Assembly: GCF_011075055.1 (NCBI RefSeq)
Contig: NC_058146.1
Coordinates: forward strand, 5,456,001 to 5,520,000
Source: Mangifera indica
Lineage: Eukaryota > Streptophyta > Magnoliopsida > Sapindales > Anacardiaceae
Length of the DNA stretch: 64,000 bases
Reading direction: 5' to 3'
Position 1 is the stretch's first letter. Each line of letters begins with the position of its first letter. Position numbers and translations under genes: made by a program. Positions 38,451 through 49,939 of this stretch are shown one piece after another. The notes below the pieces were generated by a model. It was given only the letters and a program-made list of their open reading frames with translations, did not search any database and was not told where the DNA came from.

Positions 38451-39076
38451 AGTTGGTGACAAATTCATTAAAGATAAGCATGCAATCCACTCCTAAATTT
38501 CAAAAATAAGCAGTAGAATAAAAGAATAATTGCAAAAAGGCTGGGAAGAGTAAGAGATTGAGAAAGTAAATAAATTCTTAGAACAAATGAATTTAACCAC
38601 TTATAACAAGAGAGCCCGAAATGGGGAGTGAAAATTAAGGAAAAGGAGAAGGTGTAGAGAAGTAATATGATAAATTGACTTGTCTTGATTTATTGCATGC
38701 TTGAATATAATTCTTGGAAGTTTGATGAGGTAAACTTATTACATTGGGATGGTCAAAACTATACATTTTGTCTCCTCCACCTCAACTTCAAACACTATCC
38801 ATATCCAATATTAATGGCACATACTTGCATGTGCAATTACACTAAGGCTTTGAAATGACCTTGTGTATTAAATTCTAGGGTTTCCCTTTCTTTTTAGATT
38901 TATTCATAGGAAGAGGAAAAGAAAACAAAGAGGGAGGAAAACTATAAAAAAGAAATAATTAAATTCATGTAGGAAATTATGAAGAAAATAAACATATTAA
39001 TCACTTCCTCAGTTTACTCCATTGCTTTCGTTATATAGAAAAATAAATGAGATAGATTTGTTAATCTAGAGATATT
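38451..39076. other. 3' flank of the LBD gene, no gene seen
   Basis: AT-rich. Probably contains the LBD 3' UTR at its right end. No other feature. Confidence 0.35.
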
Positions 39077-39968
39077 TTAACCAAAGTAGGAAATGTTTTC
39101 ACTTGAAATGGAGCTATAATCTGCAACATTGGAGGCTTGTCCGTACATGGAAGAAGTACAGGAAGCAGAAGTAAGAGGAGGTGGCGGTGGGGATGGAGCT
39201 GTTGTTGGTGGTGGTGGAGCAGCAACGGAAACAGCCCGAGAAGAGAGCAAAGCAGCATGAGATGATGGCATAATATTAGTTTCTCTATATTTGTATTTCA
39301 ATATCTCAGCCCTCACTGCATTGAGTTCCGCTTGTAACGATTGAACTTGTTGCTGCAAAGCTGAAATTGCACCCATGCACCCATAAACTGGGTCTCTTAG
39401 CCTCACATTCGCCTCATAAACAAGACTGTTTGCAGCATCGGCTCTTTGGCCCTCCGGCACCTCCTGAAATATAACAAAACCATCAACACAATACGTGAGT
39501 ATACATTGATTAATGAAGACCAAGAGAATATTTATATGGGTTATTAATTAGGGTTTTAATGATTACCATGAGCATCTTGGAGACGTTGCTGGCACCAAAG
39601 ACTTTGTGAACAGAAGCAAACCTTTGAGGTTCATGAGGGGAGAAATATGGAGAAAAGGGGCATTCTTGGGCACACCTACGTCTCAAGAGTTTACAGGCTG
39701 CACAAGGTGTAATAGTATTTAGGGTTCCTGGAGGACCCGACATGTGTCTTCTTCCCATATGAGAAGAGACATCTACTTCTCTCTTGATCTTCTTTCCTAT
39801 CTCATCAAATCTCTCCCTATAGGCAATATTTTAAACAACAAACAGTTAAACAGTACTTGATTAGTTAGCAAAGTACCCATCAACACTATGAAAAACAAAA
39901 AGAGATAACTATGAGAAAGATGGACAGGGAGAGGGAGAAAATTCTACTTCTTACCTTTCTCTGGACAT
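39077..39968 (-). CDS. LBD15: LATERAL ORGAN BOUNDARIES domain protein, LBD15-like
   Basis: Three coding exons: 39968-39955 (14 nt), 39816-39567 and 39463-39077, giving 216 aa. The first exon supplies MSRE plus two bases, joining GGAGAGATTT to make MSRERERFDEIGKKIKRE, the known LBD15 start. The LOB domain follows: the C-x2-C-x6-C-x3-C block CAACKLLRRRCAQEC (about residues 47-61), the GAS block (FASVHKVFGASNVSKMLM), and the leucine-zipper-like coil VYGCMGAISALQQQVQSLQ. The tail is Pro/Ser/Thr-rich. LBD proteins are plant-specific nuclear transcription factors in organ boundary and vascular patterning; At2g40470 (LBD15) is the remembered match and lies next to NPF5.1 in Arabidopsis, as here. Starting instead at MGRRHMSGPP in exon 2 would lose about 24 residues of the conserved N-terminus. 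Confidence 0.93.
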
Positions 39969-40120
39969 TCAGGCATACTCTCAAAAATGGAAGTGGAGTT
40001 GCTCAAAGAGAGAGGAAGAAAGAAGAAGAAGATGAAGTATAAAGGAAAGTGAGAGGAAAGAAAGGAGTACTTTAAAGGCAAGATATCCAGCAAAGAAAAG
40101 GATTTTCCAGTGAAGAAATT

Positions 40121-40132
40121 AATTATATATAG
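40121..40132 (-). promoter_or_regulatory. TATA-like element upstream of the LBD gene
   Basis: TCTATATATAAT on the minus strand about 150-165 bases before the ATG. An AG-rich leader separates them. Other AT-rich candidates exist nearby. Confidence 0.3.
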
Positions 40133-41160
40133 ACACACAAAAGGGATATATATGTAGAGAGAAAGACAGAAGTTAATTAAAAGGTAATTAATTAATATTG
40201 TTGGTGTGAATATGTATGAGGAGGAAATATCAATTATTTCAGAAAAATTCCATAGATTAGTTGCAGAGAAATAAAGATAAAAGACAAACATACAGTGAGA
40301 GCATCAGTGGAGGCGATCAATCGAGACTAGAGAGAGAGAAGATTGAGAGAGGTAATTGAGTTGTATAAATGCCAGCTCTTGCTCACTGCTTGCCCACGTG
40401 TGTTGTCTATAAATCTGCTGACTTTGTAAATCAAACCATCTGGTTTTGCCTGGATTGCTTATTGATCTTTCATGCCTGCATGTGGTCTTCACTTCATTCT
40501 CAGAAGAGACCCTAGTTTGGACTTTCAATTAGTTTAATCGGTAATCAAAGTTTGAACATGTTTTCTCTTTTGAAACCTTGAACTATATAAAGTGATTGCG
40601 CTTTGATATATGAGACCATCCTATAAGCAAATGTTAGTTTCTTGTCAAAATCAAAAAACCCCATCTTCTTTTGGAAGCCGCAACCATTCTTTGAAGATCG
40701 CCAGGACTAAAACCAAAACCAGTCGAAGAATTGATTAAAAGAGCAATCGATTCTCTCTAGATCTTTCAAATTGCTTAATTTACCAGCTAGCAATAAATTC
40801 CCAACTCAAAAATTAGTAACTTTATTGGGGTACGAGGTCGACAGATGCATAATGATTTAATAAATGCAAATTTAGGGTCATAAATTCAGTGCCAAAACTT
40901 TAATCAATTATAGAACTTGAGCTTTAAATATTGGTACTACATTTTCATTGATGTCTATAGAAAAAGATTGGACACCCTCAAGATAAATGAATTTATCTTT
41001 TGCAGCTAGCTAGCGGACTTACTTCTGAGAGGGATCCACACTCACGTGTGCTCATGTTTAAGACATCTCACCTACAATTTCTTTTCATTAGTAGAAAGCA
41101 TTACGATTCAAGGGACTTCAAAGATTTGTTTTATATCAATTACCCGAATGAGCGATGTTA
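40133..41160. other. LBD upstream region, no further gene
   Basis: Probable promoter region of the LBD15-like gene. Small ORFs (40304-40528 minus, 41000-41188 plus) lack motifs. Confidence 0.35.
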
Positions 41161-41322
41161 TGCATATATTTTTTTTTATATAATTTGAGTATACAGATCA
41201 TGTATCATCGTATGATTATATGTTACTTTATCTGTAATTCAAAATCATTTAATCAAATAGTGACATATCATTTGTATACTTAAACAGTATATTAAAAATA
41301 TATACATATAATTTTATTGTTA
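41161..41322. mobile_element. AT-rich palindromic MITE (family A)
   Basis: Core ATGTATCATCGTATGATTATA, inverted ATTTAATCAAATAGTGACATA, ending ATACATATAATTTTATTG. Confidence 0.65.
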
Positions 41323-41445
41323 TCCGAATATTCCATTGCTTCCATAGATTACATAATCAGTGCTATGGAATCATTAATTAAGAATTGGCTTATTAACTAA
41401 TGTTGTCAACAGCTTATCGCATCTTAGTTTCTCAATTTTATTTAG

Positions 41446-41454
41446 TATAAATTA
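41446..41454. repeat. Left 9-bp target-site duplication
   Basis: TATAAATTA, identical to 42222-42230. Confidence 0.85.
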
Positions 41455-42221
41455 GGCCAAAGGACTATTTCCCACCCGAAGTATGCTATTTTCTCAAGTT
41501 TTCCTCCGTTAACTTTGAAAATCTCATTTACCCACTTGTGACCAGTTAAAATTAACAGTTTCAAAGGTAAAATTATCATTTTGCTTGTATTATTAAAAAT
41601 AAACTTAAATTTGATTTTATTTTCCCCCCAAAACCCTAAAAACTAATAATTTCCCCAAATCCAAGTTTTAAAAAACAACATTTTCGCCCCTAGGGTTTTC
41701 AATTTTTTGGAGTTAGTTTTCCGGCGTTGTCTCTTCCTCTCGACGACCTCCAGGCAATGTTTCTTCCTCTTCGACGTGGCTTCCTTTCGACGGTTGTCCT
41801 GGGCACGGTTGTTGATGAAGACAACCGTGCTTCATTGAGACGAAGACGATTTGTCTTCGTTAGAGACAAAGATGCATCTTCACCGAGACGAAGCATGGTT
41901 GTCTTCGTCGATGACCGTGCCCAGGACAATAGCCGGAAGGAGGCTGCGCCGAAGAGGAAGAAGCATCGCCTAGAGGTCGTCGGAGAGGAAGAAATGGTAT
42001 CAAAAAACTAACTTCGAAAAATTGAAAACCCTAAGGGGAAAATGTTGTTTTTTAAAATTTGGGTTGGGAGAAATTTGTTAGTTTTTAAAATTTTAGGGGG
42101 AAAAATGAGATAAATTTTTTAGAGGTTAGGATTCCATTAATTTTGACAACCTATGGGTGGGTAAATGAGATTTTCAAAGTTAATAAGAGGAAAACTTTGG
42201 GTGGGAAATAGTCCTTTGGCC
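41455..42221. mobile_element. MULE-like foldback element, complete (767 bp)
   Basis: Termini GGCCAAAGGACTATTTCCC and inverse, with a perfect 9-bp TATAAATTA duplication. The arms are inverted over nearly the whole length (for example CGACGACCTCCAGGCAATGTT on the left against a diverged inverse near 41970-41990), with a GAAGACAACCGTGC / GCACGGTTGT palindrome near the centre. Same termini and duplication size as 28152-28895 but a diverged interior. ORFs on both strands (41699-41929 minus, 41727-42011 plus) are likely symmetry artefacts. Confidence 0.85.
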
Positions 42222-42230
42222 TATAAATTA
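42222..42230. repeat. Right 9-bp target-site duplication
   Basis: TATAAATTA directly after GGCC. Confidence 0.85.
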
Positions 42231-42874
42231 AATATAAAATCATCGGTTGTTCATTAGCAACCCCAATGTCTTTCGATTTGTGTGCCACACATGCTTGCTT
42301 AATCTTAATTTTTCCATTGAATCACTCGATCAAACTTCTAATATATAAAACCTACATATAGATACAATTTCTGCATATCAATCAGCAATTGAATATAATT
42401 TGTAATATAAAATTCTACATGGAGATATAATTCTAGTGGAGAATCAAGAGGGTTTTGCTCGTGGCTTTTATGGGTTATAACAAAGTGGATAATGAAAGGG
42501 ATGGAACAGGAAGGGAATTTTAATATTTGTTGATGATTAAATTAGAATTTTATACAATAAAAAATTGAATTTGCTTAGATTTTAAGGAAATTGTACCATC
42601 GATTCTTGTTTGACCCGTATCTATAGGCTACCAAGTCGGCCCGCTGTTCTCTCATCTCCAACCTAATTTTCTCCCTACCTTAACTTTCTCTCTCTCAGTC
42701 TCTCCTTCTTTCTTTACTGCACCCAAACCCAGAATCCACTTGGATCCTCCATTAATTTGTAACATGTACGCAGTCAAGAACTAAAGTAACCTTTCCATTA
42801 AACCCTAAACAAACAAGATTCTAAATCCTAAAATAGTCGTCAAAACAAAACTCCCCCAAGTCTCTGGATCCAAG
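42231..42874. other. Intergenic, no gene seen
   Basis: AT-rich with a CT-rich stretch about 42650-42720. No ORF or RNA gene is supported. Confidence 0.35.
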
Positions 42875-43033
42875 GAGCAATACCATGCATACCCTACTTA
42901 AATAAATATACACTTATATGATGTGATTGATATTATTTTATTTTTAATTCAAAATTATTCAATCACATAATGACACATATCTAATATGTGTCTATTTGTA
43001 TATTCAAAATAAATACACTTCACTTTATTAGGA
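42875..43033. mobile_element. AT-rich palindromic MITE (family A)
   Basis: Starts GAGCAATACCATGCATACCC and ends AAATACACTTCACTTTATT. Core ATATGATGTGATTGATATT with inverted ATTCAATCACATAATGACACA. Confidence 0.7.
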
Positions 43034-43970
43034 TTGTCACACATTTTCAACTCTTTATACAAATATCTATAATTAGGTCCAAATATATACTTGCATGGTA
43101 GTCATATCAGAAAAAACCTTTAAGCTGTAATGAGAATCAACTAATTGCAGTGGCCTAACTGTATTTATCAATATTGCACGCATGCATTGGGATTTCTCAA
43201 TTCAAACTTTTCGAATCTTTCTTTCTCTCTTTCCCGTTTCTTCGATTTGACGTTGGTGGGATGGCGAGTGATCTTTTGAGCCAAATTCGGCTGTAACTGT
43301 ACGACTAAAACTGGCCACTGTTGTTGTTGTTTGAAATAGTTTTAATTAGGATTGCATTGACTTTTTAAGTTTAGTGGTTTCGTGGCAGCAAAAAATCTGT
43401 GTTGAATTTTGTAGAGTACAGACAAAATTGACTTGAATGTATAATGAATTTCATTCAAACACACTATTTGAATTAATATTCTGCAAATTCTTTAAAAAAT
43501 CGAATTAAAATTATGAAAAATTTGCGTATATTTGCGTGAATCACCTTAAATCAAAGGAAGAGAACAAAGAATGAATGATGGATCAATAGATTGACCTAAA
43601 ATTTCACAAATTTTGAAGAATTGTAAATTGAATTGTGTATTATTGATGAGATGTTGTACAATATACTTATAATATAGTCTAAATAAAAATTTTAATCCCA
43701 TGAAAATAGAACAAAGTGATTATAATTTATTACACTCAATATAAGGAAATATAATATACAAGAATTAAATCATATATTTTCCCTTATAATTGCACTGAGA
43801 GCTCACAGAGCTGCAATTAGAGACCCAAGGAAATAAAGTGCTTGTGAGACAATCACTAGCTTGGCAAATATGAAAATTTACACGAAAACGTGTTCCCTAA
43901 AATCAAGGGGCAATTAGGGTTATGAGGTGTCTCATATCAACTAGATACTCACGGTCTAATCATCTCATAT
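43034..43970. other. Intergenic, no gene seen
   Basis: AT-rich sequence with no supported ORF or named repeat. Confidence 0.35.
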
Positions 43971-43974
43971 AAGA

Positions 43975-44695
43975 AAAGAGAGAATATTGGGATATTAATT
44001 ATTTTAACCATTCTTACTATACAAATATAACCACATTTTGATTTAACTTTGTCTTTAAAAGGAGAAGAGTCACCTTTTAAATGTTATTTATTTTATTAGA
44101 GAGTATGTTTGTATGATAATTCATAATTGATTGATAAAAGTTGTTTCCAAATTAAAATAGTTAGAATAGAAATGCTTTTGTGATATTTATGTGGGAGAAA
44201 ACATAACTGTTGTGTTCTGGGTTTTGGGTTTGGTTGGATGGCTTAGCTAGATGGGTTGACAAGTCGGCCAAGTCCGCATGAATTTAATTTTAAATATTAT
44301 TACATAAATATTTATTTTTATTATATCATATAAAAATTGGGTTGGCCGGCACTTGACCAACCGATCCAACCAACTCAAAACCTAGAACACAATAGTTACA
44401 TTTTCTTCCACATAAATATCATAAAAACATTTCTATTTTATTTGATTTATTGAATTTTTTCGGCTATTTAATCAATACTTTAACTAATATAATTTCGAAA
44501 CAATTTTTATCAAACAATCATAAATTATCATACAAGCATGCTCTCTAACAAAAAAAGTAACATTAAAAAGGTGACTTTTCTCCTATCAAACCAAAATATG
44601 GCTATATTTGTATAGTGAGAGAAAAGGTGGTTAGATATGTATAAGAGGGGAAAAAATATGGGTAAAATAATTAATATCCCGAAAATTTTCTCCCA
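43975..44695. mobile_element. Large foldback element (about 720 bp palindrome)
   Basis: The left arm (about 43978-44275) and right arm (about 44338-44692) are inverted copies. Examples are GGGATATTAATTATTTTA against TAAAATAATTAATATCCC, AGAGAGTATGTTTGTATGAT against ATCATACAAGCATGCTCTCT, and TTATGTGGGAGAAAAC against its inverse near 44400. The loop is about 60 AT-rich bases. A minus ORF in the right arm (44860-44528) is probably incidental. Terminal motif and target duplication were not resolved. Confidence 0.65.
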
Positions 44696-44875
44696 AATTT
44701 TCTCTCTAAATTCACCCATATTCATTAGACAAATTGCATAGGCCAGCACTTGGGAGGCATCTTTAATGCCTTTATATGATTTGTAGTGTTGTAGTGCTCT
44801 TGTGTGGATGAGTAGAGCTTCATTGATGATGAAAATTGAATCCGAAATGAAACTTCGCATGATGGAGCCTCTTAT

Positions 44876-45515
44876 TAATTTTCAAAAACCCAAATACTTA
44901 TCATTCTGTTAAAATTTACTGTTAAGATTAAAGGTAAAAATGTTATTAATAAAAAATATTTAAAAAAAACTAAAAATTTATCATATTCCCCTTTAGGTTT
45001 AAAAATCTAACAATTTCACCATACCCAAAGTCTAAAAAATGACCATTTACCTTAGGATTTTTCCAATCATCACTACCAACGGTTGAAAACGACAACAACC
45101 ACGTTCTCTCTCCCTCTCAGTTTCTCTCTCCATCTTAGTCCATCTCCAATCATCATTGATTTCATCTTCATTCGGTTAGTGATAGTCGAGGATGAACAAG
45201 GATAGAGAGAGAAGTCAAGAGGGAGAGAGAACACGATGGCCATTGCCTCTAGTCGCCAATAGTGGTAATTAGAAAAATCCTAGGGCAAAATGGTCATTTT
45301 TTAAACTTTGAGTGGAGAAAAATTATTAGATTCTTAAACCTAGGAGGGAAATGTGACAAATTTTTAGTTTTTTTAAATATGTTTACTAAATAATATTTTC
45401 ACCTTAATCTTAATAACAAATTTTAATAAAAGGATGAATATTTAAGTTTTTTAAAACTAATAAATTAAAACTTAAAAAAAAAAGTAAAGTTTGAATGGGA
45501 ATAAATCCTTTAGCC
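44876..45515. mobile_element. MULE-like foldback family, degraded member
   Basis: Right end GAATGGGAATAAATCCTTTAGCC resembles the family terminus. Mirror-type internal blocks (AAAATGACCATTTACC left, AAATGGTCATTTTTTAAA right) and ACGTTCTCTCTCCCTCTC / GAGAGAGAACACG near the centre show the inverted structure. The left terminus is lost. Confidence 0.55.
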
Positions 45516-45596
45516 TAAATTATAAAAAAGACAGTAAACAATTAGGTACTTCATTATTAGAATCAACCTCAAATAAGTAGCAATGAGCGTATAATT

Positions 45597-45605
45597 TAAT
45601 TTTAC
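45597..45605. repeat. Left flank duplication of the 1.5-kb TIR element
   Basis: TAATTTTAC; the right partner at 47083-47091 is TAATATTCC (7 of 9 identical). Confidence 0.45.
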
Positions 45606-47082
45606 GGGAAATTATAATAAATGGCCAAATTACCCCTCCATTAAGCAAAAATACCCAATTTTACTATTTCTTACAAAAATGCCCAAATTCCCTATTCCTA
45701 AGCAAAAATGCCCTCATTTTTTTTAAAATACCAAAATTACCCTTCATCACATTTATATAAACTCTCTCACTCTCACTCTCATTACATACATTTTTCCTAT
45801 CACTTAAATACTCACTTTCACTCTCATTTTTATTTAATATCAATTACTATGGGTTCATTCGGAAAGAAAAAATTCATATTTCTGAATTCGAATTGAAAAA
45901 AATTAATTCGTAAAAACTACATTAAAAATAACATGTTATGAATAAATAGATATATTGAAATACCCTAGAATGTCAATAATTAAAAAATTACTCAAAAATC
46001 TAAAAAAACATATCTGAATTTCGAAAACTACACGTTCAAATAGCTTATGAACGAGAAAACCAAAAAATTGATCAAAAATTTTGTAATTACATCGTAAAAC
46101 GTGTCTAAAAAAGCACATCTTAATTACAAATATCAAATTTAAAAATTATATATCAAAAAAGTCTAGCCCAGTCATAAACAAACTCAAAATCATAAAAACT
46201 GAAAATCTTAAATTTGATAAAACAAAAAAACTACATAATACACATTAAAACAGTTTCATTTTGGCCTCCAAATTTGGTGCAACCAGCAAAGCTGGTTGTT
46301 GTTATAGAACTCGAAACGAGCTTCGCGTTGATATATTACAAACCTCGTAACTCCTTCTGGATCAAAAGTTATAGTCGTTCAAAATCTATCTTATGTAGAC
46401 CCTATAGTTTTAAAAAAGTTAATTTCCACCTAACCCACGGTTTTCATGGACTACCCCACGATTCAGTGTAAAATTTCACATAGACCCTCATGGATCTCCC
46501 CATGTTCCCCCTCCCCCTAAAATTTTGAAAACGTTAAATTTTGCCCCCATCCCACGGGCGCCCGTGGGAGATTACGTAGCGTTTGCAGATCTAATCTATT
46601 TTTCGGCCAAAAATCGTCATTTTAACCTCTAATTTCAGTTCAAATTAAATCTACACATCCAATAACACAAAACCCCTCAAGAAATTCAAGCAAAACAACC
46701 AAGAATCAAAACATTTTATGCATTATTCAAAATCGGAAACCTAAACATTCAAACCTCAAAATCTCCCTCAAATCTCAATAATTCTAACAATAAATTAATT
46801 CAAACAAGACGTGGGATGATATACTATCCTTATTTGTCATTTTCAATTGTCGAAAAACACAAAAATCGACGAAAATCTCTTCCATCGTGAGATAACTATG
46901 GGAAAGGTGATTTTCTTTGAATTTACACAGTGAAACCGTGGAAAATTACCGTGGGAATTCCTTGTTTATATATAGGGGCAGTTTTGTTATTTCACAAAAG
47001 TTGGGTATTTTTGCGTAAACCTTATTGTTTTAGACAAATTTACTTAAACCCCCTTAATTTTGACTATTTATTATAATTTCCC
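45606..47082. mobile_element. 1.48-kb TIR element, family B (MULE-like, non-autonomous)
   Basis: Terminal inverted repeat GGGAAATTATAATAAATGG / inverse GGGAAATTATAATAAATAG, with a probable 9-bp duplication. The interior shares long blocks with the element at 53559-55462, for example ATTACATCGTAAAACGTGTC, GGCCTCCAAATTTGGTGCAA and TGGTTGTTGTTATAGAACTC. Short ORFs on both strands are not conserved as frames between the copies. No transposase is seen. Confidence 0.7.
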
Positions 47083-47285
47083 TAATATTCCCCACCACAA
47101 TTAGCAAGGCGGTGGAGATCTTAATTATTTATATATATTTTTTCAATCTTTCGTTGAGCAATGTTACAAATCTTATACTGCCTTTAGAAACAAACGTAAT
47201 TGCTGCGCCGCAACTTGATCATTTCTGAGGCCCATTACTATTAACCATTGGATTCCTCATTAATTTCTGCAAAGTTGTGTGTTAA
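47083..47285. other. Spacer, no gene
   Basis: Short AT-rich spacer that begins with the right flank duplication of the preceding element. Confidence 0.35.
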
Positions 47286-47400
47286 ATGAGTTATAAAATA
47301 AAATTATGTGGCTCATATTGTTAAATATAATTTTATTTTTAATTTTTACATATTTAATTATATAATAATGTATTATTATTTAAATATATAACGCAACTCA
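47286..47400. mobile_element. AT-rich MITE (family A), shortened copy
   Basis: Contains ATAAAATTATGTGGCTCATAT and a TAATTATATAATAATGTATTA core. Shorter than other copies. Confidence 0.4.
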
Positions 47401-47574
47401 TGGGTTGTAATTCTTAACTAACGGAGTTAATTGTGCCAAAGGGTGTGTGAACTGAAGAGTGGGAATAACAGAGCTACAGAGAGTTACTTGGGTTAATGAA
47501 ACGGCGCTTAAACAGAAGAAGCAGCAGCAGCTTGATTTGAAGATGGGCAATGTCATGTGTATTATTTACTTTTA

Positions 47575-47720
47575 AGGGTAATATTTTATTTATATATATA
47601 TAAAAATTAGTATATATTTATATATATCATCACGTAATTTGATATTATTTTATTTTTAATTTAAAATTATTCAATCATATAATAATACATATTAAATGAA
47701 TACACATAATTTTATTATTT
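47575..47720. mobile_element. AT-rich palindromic MITE (family A)
   Basis: Core ATATCATCACGTAATTTGATA and inverted ATTCAATCATATAATAATACA, end ACACATAATTTTATTATT. Abuts another copy. Confidence 0.6.
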
Positions 47721-47866
47721 TTTTAAATATATAAATAAATATGTATATGACATATCATATTATTTATATATTATTTTATCTTTAATTCAAAATTATCTAA
47801 TCATTTAATAGTATATATCAAATATATTTATATACTTAAATAGATATATATATAATTTTATTCTCC
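47721..47866. mobile_element. AT-rich palindromic MITE (family A)
   Basis: Second of a head-to-tail pair. TATGACATATCATATTATTTA core with inverted ATCTAATCATTTAATAGTATA, ending ATATATAATTTTATTC. Confidence 0.55.
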
Positions 47867-48255
47867 GAATAAACAAAGTTTATTGATTATCTTTCCTTTC
47901 TTTCTTCCTCATTGTCCTCTGTATTCTTTCTTCTTCACTATAATGATATTGTTTTGTGTTTCTTTATCACCGGAATTAATGGTGCGGATTTTTTACCAGG
48001 ATCGCCATTCAATGTAATCAGTTTTAGGTGTTTTTTATGGAACGAAACAAAAAGTAATATCAGAAATAAAAATAAACTGTAAAAACTTGTTTTTATAATT
48101 TAATAAAATAATCTTGAAATAGGAGATATAATATACCATCATCTCACCTAATTATAAATTATTGTTTCATTTGTACAAATAAATTTATATAATTAATTTA
48201 TATATAATTTTATTCAAATTTTAAAAACATTTAATAATATAAACTTAATCAATAA
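47867..48255. other. Intergenic, no gene seen
   Basis: AT-rich, possibly the 3' flank of degraded repeats. Nothing supported. Confidence 0.3.
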
Positions 48256-48390
48256 AATTATATATACATATTTTTAATATATAAATAAGGATATATTTAA
48301 TATGTATTATTATATAATTTAATTATTTAAAATTATAATAATATAATATTTAATTATATATACATATGTATATATATAATAAGTATATTA
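48256..48390. mobile_element. AT-rich palindromic MITE (family A), degraded
   Basis: ATAAAATTATATATACATA start, TATTATTATATAATTTAATT core, mirror end near ATAAGTATATTACTC. Confidence 0.45.
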
Positions 48391-48509
48391 CTCAAACCTA
48401 GTAAGCTCACGCCAATCAGGATTACTTCAATTTCAATGTGGGAAAGAAAACAAAAGGGTAAATTAATGCCTACACATGCTTCCCTTTTTGTGAGCAGTGA
48501 AGAAAAATT

Positions 48510-48660
48510 ACCTATAAAACTATGTTTATTTATTTTAAATATATAAATAAGTATATATTTTATATATATTATTATATAATTGTGTAATTTTAGTGTGATG
48601 ATAAAAATAAATATATTTATATTTGTGTCTTGAAAATAAATATATATAATATTGTTAAAA
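48510..48660. mobile_element. AT-rich MITE (family A), degraded
   Basis: Starts CTATAAAACTATGTTTATTTA and ends AAATATATATAATATTGTT. The core is partly deleted. Confidence 0.45.
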
Positions 48661-48827
48661 AATAATAATATCTTCCCTCACCAAACTGATTATTTGGTTT
48701 AAAATTTTTCTCTGATTATGGAATTGTAATACGAAACAAAAATTGCTGGAAGTCTCAATGCTTAATTATCATGAAATTTGGTGTTCAACATTGCAAATCA
48801 AAGCTTCTACTTCATCTCTCTAATTAA

Positions 48828-49532
48828 TCAAGCACTACCTTGATGATTTGATCCATGGCTGACTACAATGGAGAAGAAAGCATTCTTCATATTCGCCAGA
48901 GAGTAGCGAGCTCGACCACCATTAGAACTCTTAGCTTTGGCACCACCAAAACACAATGTAGAAGTAGGGGATCCTTGGCCTTGATGATCCTCCTGATCAT
49001 CCATATTATAATGCATACGTGTTCTAGACGAACATGAAATGCATCTTCTCTGAAAGTTGGAGTTGATTGATCTTGAAGACGACCACGAGGATGAAGAAGA
49101 AAACGACGCGCATGACCAAGAAGACAACGAATTAGGTGACACGTGGCTGTTCTTGGTGAACCTGGAGGGGCAGATCGCGTTCAAAGGCTTTGGCTTGTTT
49201 ACCTTTTTCTGAAGGATCATTTTAGAGTTTGAGTGATAAGAAGGCGGAGGAGTGAGCGGCGGGAGAGCAGTGTCGCTGAACTGGTGTTTGGGAGTTCCCG
49301 GCTGAGACTCCCACATGAATGGAACAGAACGAGAAGCTCCTCCGTAGTAAATCATGGAAGAAGAGTTGGCGACGGAGGCTTCTTTGGACATAATCCTGGT
49401 GAAAAATTTGTCATCTTGTTTGATTTGGAGAGACTTTTCATGAGTAGCAGTTAGCATTTTGGGAAGATGTGATGAAGCTTGAAGATCCGAAGATGAAGCA
49501 GGAGGAATATGATACATAGAATAAGAAGACAA
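48828..49532 (-). CDS. ASG8-like / DUF688-type protein of unknown function
   Basis: Single-exon 234-aa ORF, MSSYSMYHIPPASSSDLQ at the start. It carries the DUF688-style motif VPFMWESQPGTPKH at residues 70-83, a proline cluster (PPLTPPP, about 91-97), a serine-rich stretch about 132-160, and a basic GGRARYSLANMKNAF segment near the C-terminus. There is no signal peptide or membrane segment. Position beside LBD15 matches, from memory, Arabidopsis At2g40475 (ASG8, altered seed germination 8). The family has no assigned biochemical role that I know; nuclear or cytosolic location is a guess from the basic composition. The frame is intact and codon use fits a real gene. The plus ORFs overlapping it are antisense shadows. 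Confidence 0.85.
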   Translation of the reverse strand: MSSYSMYHIPPASSSDLQASSHLPKMLTATHEKSLQIKQDDKFFTRIMSKEASVANSSSMIYYGGASRSVPFMWESQPGTPKHQFSDTALPPLTPPPSYHSNSKMILQKKVNKPKPLNAICPSRFTKNSHVSPNSLSSWSCASFSSSSSWSSSRSINSNFQRRCISCSSRTRMHYNMDDQEDHQGQGSPTSTLCFGGAKAKSSNGGRARYSLANMKNAFFSIVVSHGSNHQGSA

Positions 49533-49732
49533 CTGAGTGAATTCTAGTACAAATCCGGGGGAATCATTTATTTATTTAAAAGGGTTTCATTAAATAAATT
49601 AATCTAATCACATGGGTCTAATTTCACTTATATGAACATAATAAAAGTATCAAGGATAATTAACCATGGTTAAGTAGAATTTAAAATTACAATTATATCT
49701 TTATTACTGGTTAAGCAAATATATAACGAGTA

Positions 49733-49893
49733 ATACCATATACATCTATTTTAAGTATAAAAATATATAAATATTTATATGTATTATCATGTGATCAAGT
49801 GTTATTATACGTTAAATTCAAAATCATTCAATCATATGATGACACATATAAACATGTATATATTTATATATTCAAAGTGAATAATATAATTTT
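49733..49893. mobile_element. AT-rich palindromic MITE (family A)
   Basis: Left GAGTAATACCATATACATC; core ATGTATTATCATGTGATCAAG with inverted ATTCAATCATATGATGACACA; right TATAATTTTATTTA. It lies about 200 bp upstream of the ASG8-like start. Confidence 0.7.
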
Positions 49894-49939
49894 ATTTACA
49901 TATAAAGTAGGATAAGAATCCCTAATAAATAAATTAATA

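Noticed and set aside
41699..42011. ORFs on both strands as a small arginine-rich protein gene
   Set aside because: Located inside a complete transposable element with mirrored arms; composition reflects GAAGAC/CGACG-type repeats.
48855..49454. Plus-strand ORFs overlapping the ASG8-like gene
   Set aside because: Antisense shadows of a well-supported minus-strand coding sequence.
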